Source of the DNA: Amorphus sp040750475
GTDB lineage: Bacteria; Pseudomonadota; Alphaproteobacteria; Rhizobiales; Amorphaceae
NCBI RefSeq assembly: GCF_040750475.1
Contig: NZ_JABJVY010000008.1
Span: 131,995 to 195,994, forward strand
Direction of reading: 5' to 3'
Length of the DNA stretch: 64,000 nucleotides
Shown here: positions 16,377-24,923 of the stretch, piece by piece
Numbering within the stretch: the first letter of the stretch is position 1
Layout: the number at the start of each line of letters is the position of its first letter
Translations under genes and position numbers: made by a program
Notes under the pieces: model-generated
Databases searched by the model: none
Seen by the model: the letters and a program-made list of their open reading frames with translations, nothing else
What the model was told of the DNA's origin: nothing

Positions 16377-17837
16377 GTGAGCCTGTCGGTTGCGTTGAAC
16401 ACGGCGCGGTCGTCGATTCAGGCGACGTCCACCCAGATCGCGACGTCAGGCAAGAACGTCGCGGGGGCGGACGATCCGACCTATTCGCGCAAGATCGCCT
16501 CAAAGACCACGACGGCGGACGGCAGCGCGCGTCTCGTTTCGATCGGGCGCGCGACCGATGTGGCGCTCTACACTCGGATGCTCGGTGCCACTTCCGCGAC
16601 CACCGGCGCGACCGCGCGGCTTGAGGGCATCGAGCGGCTAGCCGAGACCGTTGGCGATCCGGAGCTTGAGACTTCGCCGGCCGCGAAGATCGGCGCGCTG
16701 TCGTCCGCGCTTCTGGAATATGCCAACACGCCAGACGACCCGCTGTTCGGTCAGAACGTGGTGACGGCGGCTTCGGATCTCACCCGCACCATGAATGCGG
16801 CTGCGGAAACGGTTCTGACCGTCCGCAAGGACGCCGACGCCGACATCGCCGCCTCGGTCGACCGCCTGAACGGCCTGCTCGGCCGGTTCGAGGAGATGAA
16901 CCAGGCGGTGGTGGCCGGCAGCGGAACCGGTCGCGACATTACCCAGCTCATGGATCAGCGCGACGCGCTGCTCTCCCAGATCTCAGAGGAGATCGGGATC
17001 TCGGTCGTCAACCGCGGCCAAAACAACGACTTGGTTCTCTACACCGACAGCGGCGTGACCCTGTTTGAGACGCGGGCCCGGGTCGTGGCGTTCACGCCGG
17101 CCTCGATCCTGACCGCTGGTATGACCGGCAACGCGGTGACCATCGACGGCGTCCCGGTGACCGGATCCAATGCCAGCATGCCGCTGCAGTCCGGCCGCCT
17201 GGTCGGCCTGACGGAGGTGCGCGATGAGGTCGCCATGACCTATCAGCGCCAGCTCGACGAAATGGCGCGCGGCCTGGTGACCGCGTTCGCCGAAGCGGAC
17301 CAGACCGCCGGCGGAGCCCCCGACCTGCCCGGGCTGTTCACCTTCCCCAGCGCGACCGGCGTGCCCGGAGTGGTGACCGCGAACCTGTCGGTCGTCCTGC
17401 AGGTGAATCCCGCCGTCGACCCCGCCCAGGGCGGCGCCGTCGCCCGTCTGCGCGACGGCATCAACGGCGGGGTCTACACCTACAACACGGGCGGCGGTGC
17501 AAGCTTCTCAGTTCGTCTGCGCGGGCTGGTGGATGGATTGGCGGGCAACCAGTCGTTCGATGCCGGCACCGGCCTTTCCCCCGTGTCCAGCCTTCAGGAA
17601 TTCGCGGCCGGATCGGTGAGCTGGATAGAGGCGCTTCGGGCAGGCGCGACCCGTTCCGCCGACTATGAAACCGCACTCCTGTCGCGAGCTTCGGAAGCGC
17701 TCTCCAACGCCACCGGCGTCAATCTCGACGAAGAGTACGCCATCCAGCTTCAACTCGAACAGAGTTTCGGCGCCTCTTCGAGGCTGATCTCGGTGATCGA
17801 CGATCTGTTCAAGACCCTTCTGGGGATCGTGAGGTAG
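16377..17837 (+). CDS. flgK: Hook-filament junction protein FlgK
   Basis: First hook-associated protein, 486 residues. It keeps the axial N-terminus (LSVALNTARSSIQATSTQIA), but the usual NxNTPGYSR motif is diverged to NVAGADDPTYSRK. The middle includes DITQLMDQRDALLSQISEEI, a hallmark of FlgK, and the C-terminus LDEEYAIQLQLEQSFGASSR and LISVIDDLFKTLLGIVR. GTG start at 16377 after AGGGGAGA. flgL follows three bases later. Confidence 0.96.
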   Translation: MSLSVALNTARSSIQATSTQIATSGKNVAGADDPTYSRKIASKTTTADGSARLVSIGRATDVALYTRMLGATSATTGATARLEGIERLAETVGDPELETSPAAKIGALSSALLEYANTPDDPLFGQNVVTAASDLTRTMNAAAETVLTVRKDADADIAASVDRLNGLLGRFEEMNQAVVAGSGTGRDITQLMDQRDALLSQISEEIGISVVNRGQNNDLVLYTDSGVTLFETRARVVAFTPASILTAGMTGNAVTIDGVPVTGSNASMPLQSGRLVGLTEVRDEVAMTYQRQLDEMARGLVTAFAEADQTAGGAPDLPGLFTFPSATGVPGVVTANLSVVLQVNPAVDPAQGGAVARLRDGINGGVYTYNTGGGASFSVRLRGLVDGLAGNQSFDAGTGLSPVSSLQEFAAGSVSWIEALRAGATRSADYETALLSRASEALSNATGVNLDEEYAIQLQLEQSFGASSRLISVIDDLFKTLLGIVR

Positions 17838-17840
17838 GCC

Positions 17841-18890
17841 ATGCGCACCAGCCTGATTTCCACCATGTCGCTCAACAGCGCGCCGCGCACGGGTCTTGCC
17901 GAAATGCAGGAGCGGCTGGCCGCGGCGACCAAGGAAGTCGCCACCGGACGACATGCCGATACTGGTCTGGTCCTGGCCGACCGTACGGGGCGCACCGTAT
18001 CGCTGCGCCAGGAGATGGGCAGCCTCGATTCTATGATCACGTCGAACAGCGTGGCCAGAAGCCGGATCGAGAAAACCCATCTCGCGTTGGAAGACATCGG
18101 CGGCTCCATCCAGTCTCTACAGAACAACCTGACCGGGCTGCCGGATTCGACCCAGGAAATCGCCATCCTGCGGCGCCAGGCGAACGACGCGCTCGACAAG
18201 TTCGTGTCGACCATGAATACCGCCGACGGCCGCGTTCATTTGTTCGCCGGCACCAACTCCGAAACGCCGCCGCTGGCCGAGTATGACAGTGGACCGAAGG
18301 CCGCGCTGGATGCCGCGTTGATTGCGAAATTCGGGCTGACCTCCCCGCCGCAGGAGGACACCGCCGGACTGGCCGCGATTACGCCGGCCGACATGTCGGA
18401 TTTCCTCGACAACGAATTCGCGGCGATGTTCTCCGATCCGGACTGGACATCGGTCTGGTCATCGGCTGCGGACGAGCCGCTGCAAAGCCGGATTTCGCCG
18501 ACCGAGACAGTCGCGACGTCGATCAGCGCCAACGGTACCGCAACGCGCGATCTCGCCAAGGCCCTGACGGCGCTGGCCGATTTCGGCATCGATCATTTGG
18601 CGCCCGAGACGCGCGCTGTCGTGTTCCACCGCTCGCTTTCGACCATGAACGCCGGCCTGACCCAGACCGTGACCGACCGGGCCATGCTTGGGGTCTCCCA
18701 ACAACGCCTCGACGCCGCCGACACCCGCATGCGCAACGCCCGCGACATCGTCGAGCAGCGCATTGCCGCGTTCGAAGCTGTCAACCCGGTCGAGAAGAAA
18801 GCCGAGATCGACCAGCTCTCGGTCCAAATCGAAATGTCTTACTCGCTGACCGCCAAGCTTCTGCGCCTCAGCATCATGAACTATGCTTAA
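17841..18890 (+). CDS. flgL: Hook-filament junction protein FlgL
   Basis: Second hook-associated protein, 349 residues, related to flagellin at both ends: N-terminal MQERLAAATKEVATGRHADT and LVLADRTGRTVSLRQEM; C-terminal QIEMSYSLTAKLLRLSIMNY. Middle residues NTADGRVHLFAGTNSETPPL fit the FlgL pattern. It is three bases after flgK and 18 before flaF. Confidence 0.95.
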   Translation: MRTSLISTMSLNSAPRTGLAEMQERLAAATKEVATGRHADTGLVLADRTGRTVSLRQEMGSLDSMITSNSVARSRIEKTHLALEDIGGSIQSLQNNLTGLPDSTQEIAILRRQANDALDKFVSTMNTADGRVHLFAGTNSETPPLAEYDSGPKAALDAALIAKFGLTSPPQEDTAGLAAITPADMSDFLDNEFAAMFSDPDWTSVWSSAADEPLQSRISPTETVATSISANGTATRDLAKALTALADFGIDHLAPETRAVVFHRSLSTMNAGLTQTVTDRAMLGVSQQRLDAADTRMRNARDIVEQRIAAFEAVNPVEKKAEIDQLSVQIEMSYSLTAKLLRLSIMNYA

Positions 18891-18908
18891 TCGGGAGATC
18901 CGAAAGAC

Positions 18909-19256
18909 ATGTACAAGTTCTCCTACGCCGAAGTCCTTGACGACGCGAGCGACGAACGACGGGGGCGCGAAGTGATGGCGCTCGAGCACGGTATCGAGCT
19001 CCTGCAGAAAGCCAAAGCCGGCGACCCCTCGGCCCCGACGACCATCGAGGCCATTCGCTTCATCCAGCAGCTCTGGGGTTTCCTGATCCGCGACCTGTCC
19101 GACGACACCAACGGCCTGGCCGAACAGTTGCGCGCGGACCTGATCTCGATCGGGCTTTGGGTGATCCGCGAGGCCGACCGTGTGCTGAGCGGCGCCTCCA
19201 CCAACATCGCCGGGCTGATCGAGGTCAACCGGAGCATCCGGGACGGTCTCAAATGA
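18909..19256 (+). CDS. flaF: Flagellin biosynthesis regulator FlaF
   Basis: FlaF acts with FlbT on flagellin production in alphaproteobacteria. The 115-residue protein begins MYKFSYAEVLDDASDERRGR and shows the family core GIELLQKAKAGDPSAPTTIE, AIRFIQQLWGFLIRDL and DLISIGLWVIREADRVLSG. The stop overlaps the flbT start (ATGA). Its place after flgL and before flbT matches rhizobial clusters. Confidence 0.95.
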   Translation: MYKFSYAEVLDDASDERRGREVMALEHGIELLQKAKAGDPSAPTTIEAIRFIQQLWGFLIRDLSDDTNGLAEQLRADLISIGLWVIREADRVLSGASTNIAGLIEVNRSIRDGLK

Positions 19257-19720
19257 CCAAACCGATTCAGATATCGCTGCGTGCCGGCGAACGCATCTAC
19301 ATCAATGGTGCGGTCCTCCGCGTCGGCCGCAAGGTCACGCTGGAACTCCTCAACGACGTGACCTTCCTCCTGGAAAGCCATGTGATGCAAGTCGAGGACA
19401 CCGGTACGCCGCTGCGTCAGCTCTATTTCGTCGTCCAGACCATGCTGATCGATCCGCGCAACGCCGAGGCCACTCGGGCGCTGTTCCGCAACCTGCATCA
19501 CGCCTTGATGATCGCAACGGAGAACGAGCAGATCCTGGAAGGCCTGGTGGATGTGGAACGCCTGGTTGCCGCCGGTCGGCCGTTCGAGGGGCTCCGCACC
19601 ATCCGCCGGATGTTCCCGATCGAGGACATGATCCTCGGACGCGACGTGTCCGCACCAAGCGCTCAGGCGCCGATTCCCGGCAAGCAGGTCGAGGCCTGCT
19701 CCGCCGGCGCCGCACTCTAG
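19253..19720 (+). CDS. flbT: Flagellin post-transcriptional regulator FlbT
   Basis: FlbT binds flagellin mRNA leaders and couples flagellin synthesis to hook completion in Caulobacter; in some rhizobia it activates instead. The 155-residue product starts MTKPIQISLRAGERIYINGA and carries LRVGRKVTLELLNDVTFLLE, SHVMQVEDTGTPLRQLYFVV and QTMLIDPRNAEATRALF. The ATG at 19253 overlaps the flaF stop; the frame stays open upstream but this start is clear. flgD is 17 bases downstream. Confidence 0.95.
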   Translation: MTKPIQISLRAGERIYINGAVLRVGRKVTLELLNDVTFLLESHVMQVEDTGTPLRQLYFVVQTMLIDPRNAEATRALFRNLHHALMIATENEQILEGLVDVERLVAAGRPFEGLRTIRRMFPIEDMILGRDVSAPSAQAPIPGKQVEACSAGAAL

Positions 19721-19737
19721 ACCGGAGGAACCACGAC

Positions 19738-20142
19738 ATGACCGGTGTCTCCGGCCTGTCCAGCAACGCCACGTTCGCCCAGGATCAGACTCAGGCGAAG
19801 TCCCAGAGCAAGACGCCGGACTACGACGCCTTTCTCATGCTCCTGGTCACCCAGTTGAAGAACCAGGATCCGACCGCTCCGGTCGAGGGCACGGAATATA
19901 TGTCCCAGCTCGCGACCTTCTCCCAGGTCGAGCAGGCGATGCAGACCAACACCAAGCTCGACACGCTCTTGACCTCGTCCGCCATGGACATCGGCACCAG
20001 CATGATCGGGCGCCAGGTGACGGCCGCCGACGGATCGAAGTCGGGCGAGGTCGCATCGGTACGGCTGACCTCGGACGGCCCGCTGGCGACCTTGACCGAC
20101 GGCTCCACCTTGATGGTCGGGCCGGGCGTGACGGTCAGTTGA
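19738..20142 (+). CDS. flgD: Hook cap / hook assembly protein FlgD
   Basis: Scaffold needed for hook assembly. The 134-residue protein has the family core YDAFLMLLVTQLKNQDPTAP and EYMSQLATFSQVEQAMQTNT (about 36-75), then a short tail with MIGRQVTAADG. It is much shorter than the roughly 220-residue enterobacterial FlgD and lacks most of the C-terminal Tudor/FnIII part, which is common in rhizobia. fliQ follows after four bases. Confidence 0.93.
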   Translation: MTGVSGLSSNATFAQDQTQAKSQSKTPDYDAFLMLLVTQLKNQDPTAPVEGTEYMSQLATFSQVEQAMQTNTKLDTLLTSSAMDIGTSMIGRQVTAADGSKSGEVASVRLTSDGPLATLTDGSTLMVGPGVTVS

Positions 20143-20146
20143 CGCC

Positions 20147-20413
20147 ATGAACGAAGTCGACGCCATCGACCTCGTGCAGTATGCGATCGGCACGGTGATC
20201 CTCGCCGGCGCACCGGCGATCGGCGCCGCCATGCTGGTCGGGCTCGCGGTCGCGCTGTTTCAAGCGCTCACCCAGGTGCAGGAAATGACCCTCACCTTCA
20301 TCCCGAAGATCCTGACGATCCTCGCCGTGTCCGCCCTGTCGGCGACTTTCATCGGCGGCACGATCTACACCTTCACCGAGGAGGTGTATGGGCGGATCGT
20401 GACCGGCTTCTGA
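20147..20413 (+). CDS. fliQ: Flagellar export gate protein FliQ
   Basis: Small export-gate subunit, 88 residues with two membrane helices (about 15-40 and 52-76). Typical sequence: VILAGAPAIGAAMLVGLAVA, LFQALTQVQEMTLTFIPKIL. It is four bases after flgD. A 200-base gap with an imperfectly enclosed inverted repeat follows before flhA. Confidence 0.95.
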   Translation: MNEVDAIDLVQYAIGTVILAGAPAIGAAMLVGLAVALFQALTQVQEMTLTFIPKILTILAVSALSATFIGGTIYTFTEEVYGRIVTGF

Positions 20414-20548
20414 TCGATCTCGCCCGCCGGGCCGGCACGCAAGCCTCCCGAAAGCATCGCCGCGCACTCTCTCCCCATAGCTTGGGCATATGCCTCGGTC
20501 CGGTCGGTTTCATCCGGCCGCCGGGAGTGCGCTCGAGCGTCTTTATCC

Positions 20549-20597
20549 AGAGCCATGTGTTTGCAGCTGGCGCGGTCGCCCGTTTGCAAGAGGCTCT
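20549..20597 (+). repeat. Inverted and direct repeats in flhA leader
   Basis: The fliQ-flhA gap (20414-20613) holds AGAGCC (20549-20554) matched by GGCTCT (20592-20597) and, inside, a direct repeat TTTGCA at 20560-20565 and 20583-20588, 23 bases apart. It lies just upstream of the flhA ribosome-binding site and could be a regulator site or an RNA structure. No further function is visible in this gap. Confidence 0.35.
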
Positions 20598-20613
20598 AAG
20601 GGGGATGTGACCT

Positions 20614-22701
20614 GTGAGCGACGTTGCGGCGGCCGCGGCTGGCGGCGAACGAAAGTCCATGCGCGATATCGGCTTTGCCGTCGGTGTCGTTGCGATCCTG
20701 GCCGTTCTCTTTCTTCCGATCCCGACCTTCCTGATCGATATCGGCCTGGCAATGTCGATCGCGCTATCCGTCCTGATCCTGATGGTGGCGCTATGGATCG
20801 AGAAGCCGCTGGAATTCTCCTCCTTTCCCACGGTGCTCCTGATCGCCACGCTGACGCGGCTGTCGCTGTCGGTCGCGACCACACGCCTGATTCTCGCGAA
20901 CGGAAATCAGGGCGTCGATGCGGCCGGCCACGTCATCCAGGGCTTTTCCCAGTTCGTGATGGGCGGCGATTTCGTCATCGGAATCGTGGTTTTCCTGATC
21001 CTCGTCACCGTCAATTTCCTGGTCATCACAAAGGGCGCGACCCGTATCGCGGAAGTGGGCGCGCGCTTCACCCTGGATGCCATCCCCGGCAAGCAGATGG
21101 CGATCGACGCCGACCTTGCCGCCGGGCTGATCGACGACAAGCAGGCCCAGGCGCGCCGGCGCGAACTGGAAGAGGAAAGCGCCTTCTTCGGCTCCATGGA
21201 CGGCGCCTCTAAGTTCGTGCGCGGCGAAGCGATCGCGAGCTTGATCACCATCGCCGTCAATATCTTCGGCGGGATCGTCATCGCCACAACCCGCTACGGA
21301 ATGCCGCTGTCGGACGCTGCCGACGTGTTCACCCGCCTGTCGGTCGGCGACGGCCTCGTCGCTCAGATCCCGGCGCTGATCGTGTCGCTCGCCGCCGGCC
21401 TGCTGGTCTCCAAGGGCGGCACCCGCGGCACGGCGGAGCAAGCGGTGCTGGGCCAGCTCGGCGCCTATCCGCGCGCCCTGTTCGTGGCCTCGGGCCTGCT
21501 GGCCATCTTCGCCGTGATGCCGGGCTTGCCCACGCTCCCTTTCATCGCGCTGTCCGGGATGATGGCGTTCATCGGCTACACCATCCCGAAACAGCTCGCC
21601 GCAAAGGAAGCGCTGGAAGCCGCAAAGACCCGGGAGCTGGAGGAGCAGAAGCAGCGGGAAGTGAAGGAATCCGTCAAGGAGTCCCTCAAGGTCTCCGAGA
21701 TCGAGCTCGCCGTCGGCAAGCAGCTCGCGACCACCGTCTTGAGAGCGCCGAACGAGCTTGCGCAGCGGGTCGGCAAGATGCGCCGCAAGTTCGCGCAGCA
21801 GTACGGCTTCGTAATTCCGGAGATCAAAGTCTCCGAAAGCCTGTCGGTCCCCAACAAGAACTATCACATCCTCCTGCACGGAACCGTGGTCGCGAGCCAG
21901 GAGCTGCGCATCGGCGAGCTTCTGGTCGTCACCGGCGAAGGGCCGAAACCCAACGTCCCCGGCGACGAGGTGCGCGAGCCCGCTTTCGGCATGAAGGCGA
22001 TGTGGGTATCCGATGCGTTCTCCGCCGAGACCCGGCGGGAGGGCTTCTCGCCCATCGACAACATGTCGGTGGTGCTGACCCATGTGGCGGAAGTGGTGCG
22101 CAACAACCTGCCCCAGCTTCTGTCCTACAAGGACATGCGGGCGCTGATCGACCGGATCGACCCGGAATATAAGAAGCTGATCGAGGACATCTGTCCCGCC
22201 CAGATCTCCTTTTCCGGCCTCCAGGCCGTGCTCAAGCTCTTGCTGGCCGAGCGGGTCTCGATCCGCAATCTGCACCTGATCCTGGAAGCGATCGCAGAGA
22301 TCGTGCCCCATGTGCGCCGCACCGAGCAAGTCGTGGAGCACGTCCGCATGCGCATGGCGCAGCAGATCTGCGGCGACCTCTCGGAAGGCGGCGTGCTGCA
22401 CGTGCTCCGGCTCGGCAATCGCTGGGACCTGGCCTTCCACCAGGCCTTGAAGCGCGACCCGAAGGGCGAAGTCGTCGAGTTCGACATCGACCCCCGCCTC
22501 GTGGAGCAATTCGGAACCGAAGCGTCGGACGCGATCCGTGCGCGGCTGGCGGAAGGAAAGACCTTCGTCATCGTCACCGCGCCCGACGCGCGCCCCTATG
22601 TGCGGATGATCATTGAGCGCATGTTCCCTGCGCTGCCGGTGCTCTCCCATGTCGAGATTGCGCGCGGCGCGGAAATCAAGCTGCTCGGCACGATCTCGTG
22701 A
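20614..22701 (+). CDS. flhA: Flagellar export apparatus protein FlhA
   Basis: Core of the flagellar type III export gate; its cytoplasmic ring receives chaperone-substrate complexes. The 695 residues are full length: a membrane half with about eight helices (to about residue 320), including FPTVLLIATLTRLSLSVATT and GDFVIGIVVFLILVTVNFLV, VITKGATRIAEVGARFTLDA, then the cytoplasmic domain (about 350-695) with the conserved RRKFAQQYGFVIPEIKV region. GTG start at 20614 after AAGGGGGATG. The 3' end overlaps fliR by four bases. Confidence 0.97.
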   Translation: MSDVAAAAAGGERKSMRDIGFAVGVVAILAVLFLPIPTFLIDIGLAMSIALSVLILMVALWIEKPLEFSSFPTVLLIATLTRLSLSVATTRLILANGNQGVDAAGHVIQGFSQFVMGGDFVIGIVVFLILVTVNFLVITKGATRIAEVGARFTLDAIPGKQMAIDADLAAGLIDDKQAQARRRELEEESAFFGSMDGASKFVRGEAIASLITIAVNIFGGIVIATTRYGMPLSDAADVFTRLSVGDGLVAQIPALIVSLAAGLLVSKGGTRGTAEQAVLGQLGAYPRALFVASGLLAIFAVMPGLPTLPFIALSGMMAFIGYTIPKQLAAKEALEAAKTRELEEQKQREVKESVKESLKVSEIELAVGKQLATTVLRAPNELAQRVGKMRRKFAQQYGFVIPEIKVSESLSVPNKNYHILLHGTVVASQELRIGELLVVTGEGPKPNVPGDEVREPAFGMKAMWVSDAFSAETRREGFSPIDNMSVVLTHVAEVVRNNLPQLLSYKDMRALIDRIDPEYKKLIEDICPAQISFSGLQAVLKLLLAERVSIRNLHLILEAIAEIVPHVRRTEQVVEHVRMRMAQQICGDLSEGGVLHVLRLGNRWDLAFHQALKRDPKGEVVEFDIDPRLVEQFGTEASDAIRARLAEGKTFVIVTAPDARPYVRMIIERMFPALPVLSHVEIARGAEIKLLGTIS

Positions 22702-23453
22702 CCGACATCACCTCCGAGACCGTGCTCGGCGCGTTTCTCGTGTTCTGCCGCATCGGCGGCTGCCTGTTAATCGTGCCGGGCTTTTCCAGCATGCGGATTC
22801 CGGTGCAGATCCGGCTGTTTCTGGCCGTCGCGGTCTCGCTGTCGCTCACGCCCGTGCTGCTGCCGTTCGTGACCCCCGTCTCCAAACCCGCAGATCCGGC
22901 ACGCCTGTTCGCGGCGATCGGCTCGGAAGCCGCGATCGGCTTCACCATCGGCCTGCTTGCCCGGTTGATGTTCATGGCGCTTCAGACCATGGCCGTGGCC
23001 GTGGCCCAGGCCGTCGGCCTTGGCGGCATGATCGCCGGCGTTGCCGACAACGGCGAACAGCAACCCGCCGTCGCGACGCTCTTCACCATGACTGCGACGA
23101 TGATGATTTTCGCTGCCGACCAGCATTGGGAGCTGCTGCGGGGTCTGAAAGACTCCTACTCGGTGCTTTCTCCCGCCGGCGGCTTCTCCGCGCGGCTTGC
23201 TTTGGTCGACGTTACCGACCAGTTGACCGACGCCTTCCTGCTCACGCTCAGGATCACGAGCCCGTTCCTGATCTATTCGGTGATCGTCAACCTGGCTGTC
23301 GGCATCACCAACAAGCTAACGCCACAGATCCCGATCTACTTCATCGCCATGCCGTTCGTGACCGCCGGCGGTTTGCTGCTGCTCTACTTCTCCATCGCCG
23401 AGGTGCTGACGATCTTTTCCGCCGCCTTCGGCACTTGGCTGCAACAGGGATAA
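22698..23453 (+). CDS. fliR: Flagellar export gate protein FliR
   Basis: Third member of the FliPQR gate, 251 residues, with about six hydrophobic segments. Family signatures: FLVFCRIGGCLLIVPGFSSM and RIPVQIRLFLAVAVSLSLTP, AIGSEAAIGFTIGLLARLMF, and VNLAVGITNKLTPQIPIYFI near the C-terminus. The GTG at 22698 overlaps the flhA stop. The next gene starts three bases after the stop. Confidence 0.96.
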   Translation: MTDITSETVLGAFLVFCRIGGCLLIVPGFSSMRIPVQIRLFLAVAVSLSLTPVLLPFVTPVSKPADPARLFAAIGSEAAIGFTIGLLARLMFMALQTMAVAVAQAVGLGGMIAGVADNGEQQPAVATLFTMTATMMIFAADQHWELLRGLKDSYSVLSPAGGFSARLALVDVTDQLTDAFLLTLRITSPFLIYSVIVNLAVGITNKLTPQIPIYFIAMPFVTAGGLLLLYFSIAEVLTIFSAAFGTWLQQG

Positions 23454-23455
23454 TT

Positions 23456-23854
23456 ATGGACGAGCGCTTGCGCCGAATGAAACGCGTCGCGGTCGTGCAG
23501 GAACAAATGCACCGCCTGGCCGAACAGCGTCTGACCCGCCTGGTGAGCGAAGAAAAGGAGCTGAGGGCCAACGAAGTCGCCCTGGTGACAGCGCTCGACG
23601 AAGCGACGCTGCTCCACGGCTTTTTCGTCGAACAGATGGCGAAACGGGTGCGACGGATCGCCGGCCAAGCCAACGAAACCGCCCGTCAGGCCGAGTTGCA
23701 ACGCGAAAAACTTCTGGAAGAAAAGCGCAAGCTGAAACAGGTCGAAGAGGCCGCAAAACGGCTGGAGCGCGATTATCTGCGCCTGATGGAGCGCAAACGA
23801 CTAGAAGAAACCGTCCGACCCGTGCGGCGGATCGGTGATGCAAGCCTCCCGTAA
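23456..23854 (+). CDS. Small coiled-coil protein, FliJ-like candidate
   Basis: A 132-residue, highly charged, almost fully helical protein with Lys/Arg/Glu heptads (MHRLAEQRLTRLVSEEKELR, LQREKLLEEKRKLKQVEEAA), predicted as a two-helix coiled coil. It has no signal or membrane segment. Start ATG at 23456, three bases after fliR. Size, charge and position suggest a FliJ-type stalk or chaperone for the FliI ATPase, for which no other candidate appears in the window; sequence identity alone does not prove this. Confidence 0.7.
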   Translation: MDERLRRMKRVAVVQEQMHRLAEQRLTRLVSEEKELRANEVALVTALDEATLLHGFFVEQMAKRVRRIAGQANETARQAELQREKLLEEKRKLKQVEEAAKRLERDYLRLMERKRLEETVRPVRRIGDASLP

Positions 23855-23906
23855 GCTAACGCGCGCAACGTGCGACCGTTCGTTCTCTACCGACGAAGGT
23901 CGCTCA

Positions 23907-24536
23907 ATGGCAATCAGCCCTCCCTCCGACATCGTCTTCGACGTTGCCAAAGCAGCCGATCCGCTGGGCTATGCGGAGGCCGCAGCACGCCTGCGTCGCG
24001 GCGCTGGAGCCGCAACCGACATGGCGGCAGGCGGGGCAGGCTTCGAACGCACGTTCGACGGGCTCGTGCGATCCGATCTGCGGGTCCTGTCCGACGGCCA
24101 GGCGGGCCTCACCGCCCGCGCGAACAACCAGATCCTGTTCGCCGGCGCCTCCCTGCCCGACGCCCGGGATCGGACCTACCGGAATTTCGAGGCGATGGCC
24201 CTCACCTCCTTCGTGGAAACGATGCTGCCCGGCGACGCGGAGAGCGTATTTGGCTCCGGCACGGCCGGCAACGTCTGGCGTTCCATGTTGGCCCAACACA
24301 TCGCCGACGAGGTCGCCGATGCCGGCGGTATCGGCATTGCCGACAGCCTGCGCTCGGCAGCCGAGCTGCGCGGGCGCGAGACCACCGTTGCCGGCGGCGA
24401 TCCGATGCCGCTCGTCGACGCCGCGCCGGCGATCGGATCGGAGGCTTCCGCAGTGCTGGGATCGTCGAAGCTGACCAACGTTCTTAGCCGGCTCGGCGGC
24501 GCATTCGGCGGCATTTCGCTTGCCTCGGTGGAGTGA
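23907..24536 (+). CDS. FlgJ-type rod-binding protein
   Basis: A 209-residue protein whose middle (about 90-145) matches the rod-binding domain of FlgJ: YRNFEAMALTSFVETMLPGD, FGSGTAGNVWRSMLAQHIAD, EVADAGGIGIADSL. It has no peptidoglycan hydrolase domain, like the short rod-binding (CheL-type) proteins of alphaproteobacteria. I chose the ATG at 23907 (MAISPPSDIVFDVAKAADPL); the frame is open further upstream but overlaps the previous gene. FlgN-like gene follows after six bases. Confidence 0.85.
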   Translation: MAISPPSDIVFDVAKAADPLGYAEAAARLRRGAGAATDMAAGGAGFERTFDGLVRSDLRVLSDGQAGLTARANNQILFAGASLPDARDRTYRNFEAMALTSFVETMLPGDAESVFGSGTAGNVWRSMLAQHIADEVADAGGIGIADSLRSAAELRGRETTVAGGDPMPLVDAAPAIGSEASAVLGSSKLTNVLSRLGGAFGGISLASVE

Positions 24537-24542
24537 GATCCC

Positions 24543-24923
24543 GTGACCCACTCGCACAACCGGTCCGGCTACACCTCGGCAGTCGCCAGCGTTCTCGATC
24601 GCCTGGATCAGATCCTGGACGTCGAAATCGCGGCCTTGTCCCATCCCGACACGGCAGATCTTTCGCTGGTCTGCCGGCAGAAGAGCCGACTGCTCTTGGA
24701 GCTGTCGCGCCTGGTGCGGGAAGACGAGCCCGTGCGCAGTGACACAGCTCTCGCCGCCCGTCTTACCGAGGTGCGCGAGAAGCTTGTCCGCGACCAGTCG
24801 CTCCTCAGCGTTCATCTGGCCGCGACCGAAGAGATTTCCGAGCTAATCGCCCAGGCAATGCGCGAAGCGGAGTCGGACGGCACCTATACCGCGCCGCTCG
24901 CCGCCACCGAGGCGCGCCCATGA
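24543..24923 (+). CDS. FlgN-like chaperone candidate
   Basis: A 126-residue helical protein. The stretch LDRLDQILDVEIAALSHPDT, then VCRQKSRLLLELSRLVRE, follows the FlgN pattern (paired helices with an acidic turn and K/R-x-x-LL), which in enterobacteria chaperones FlgK and FlgL for export. GTG start at 24543. It overlaps the next gene by four bases. The function is inferred from pattern and position. Confidence 0.65.
   Translation: MTHSHNRSGYTSAVASVLDRLDQILDVEIAALSHPDTADLSLVCRQKSRLLLELSRLVREDEPVRSDTALAARLTEVREKLVRDQSLLSVHLAATEEISELIAQAMREAESDGTYTAPLAATEARP

Noticed and set aside
20791..22650. A 619-codon minus-strand open frame across flhA
   Set aside because: Antisense to a full-length FlhA; His/Arg/Asp-rich low-complexity product typical of shadow frames.
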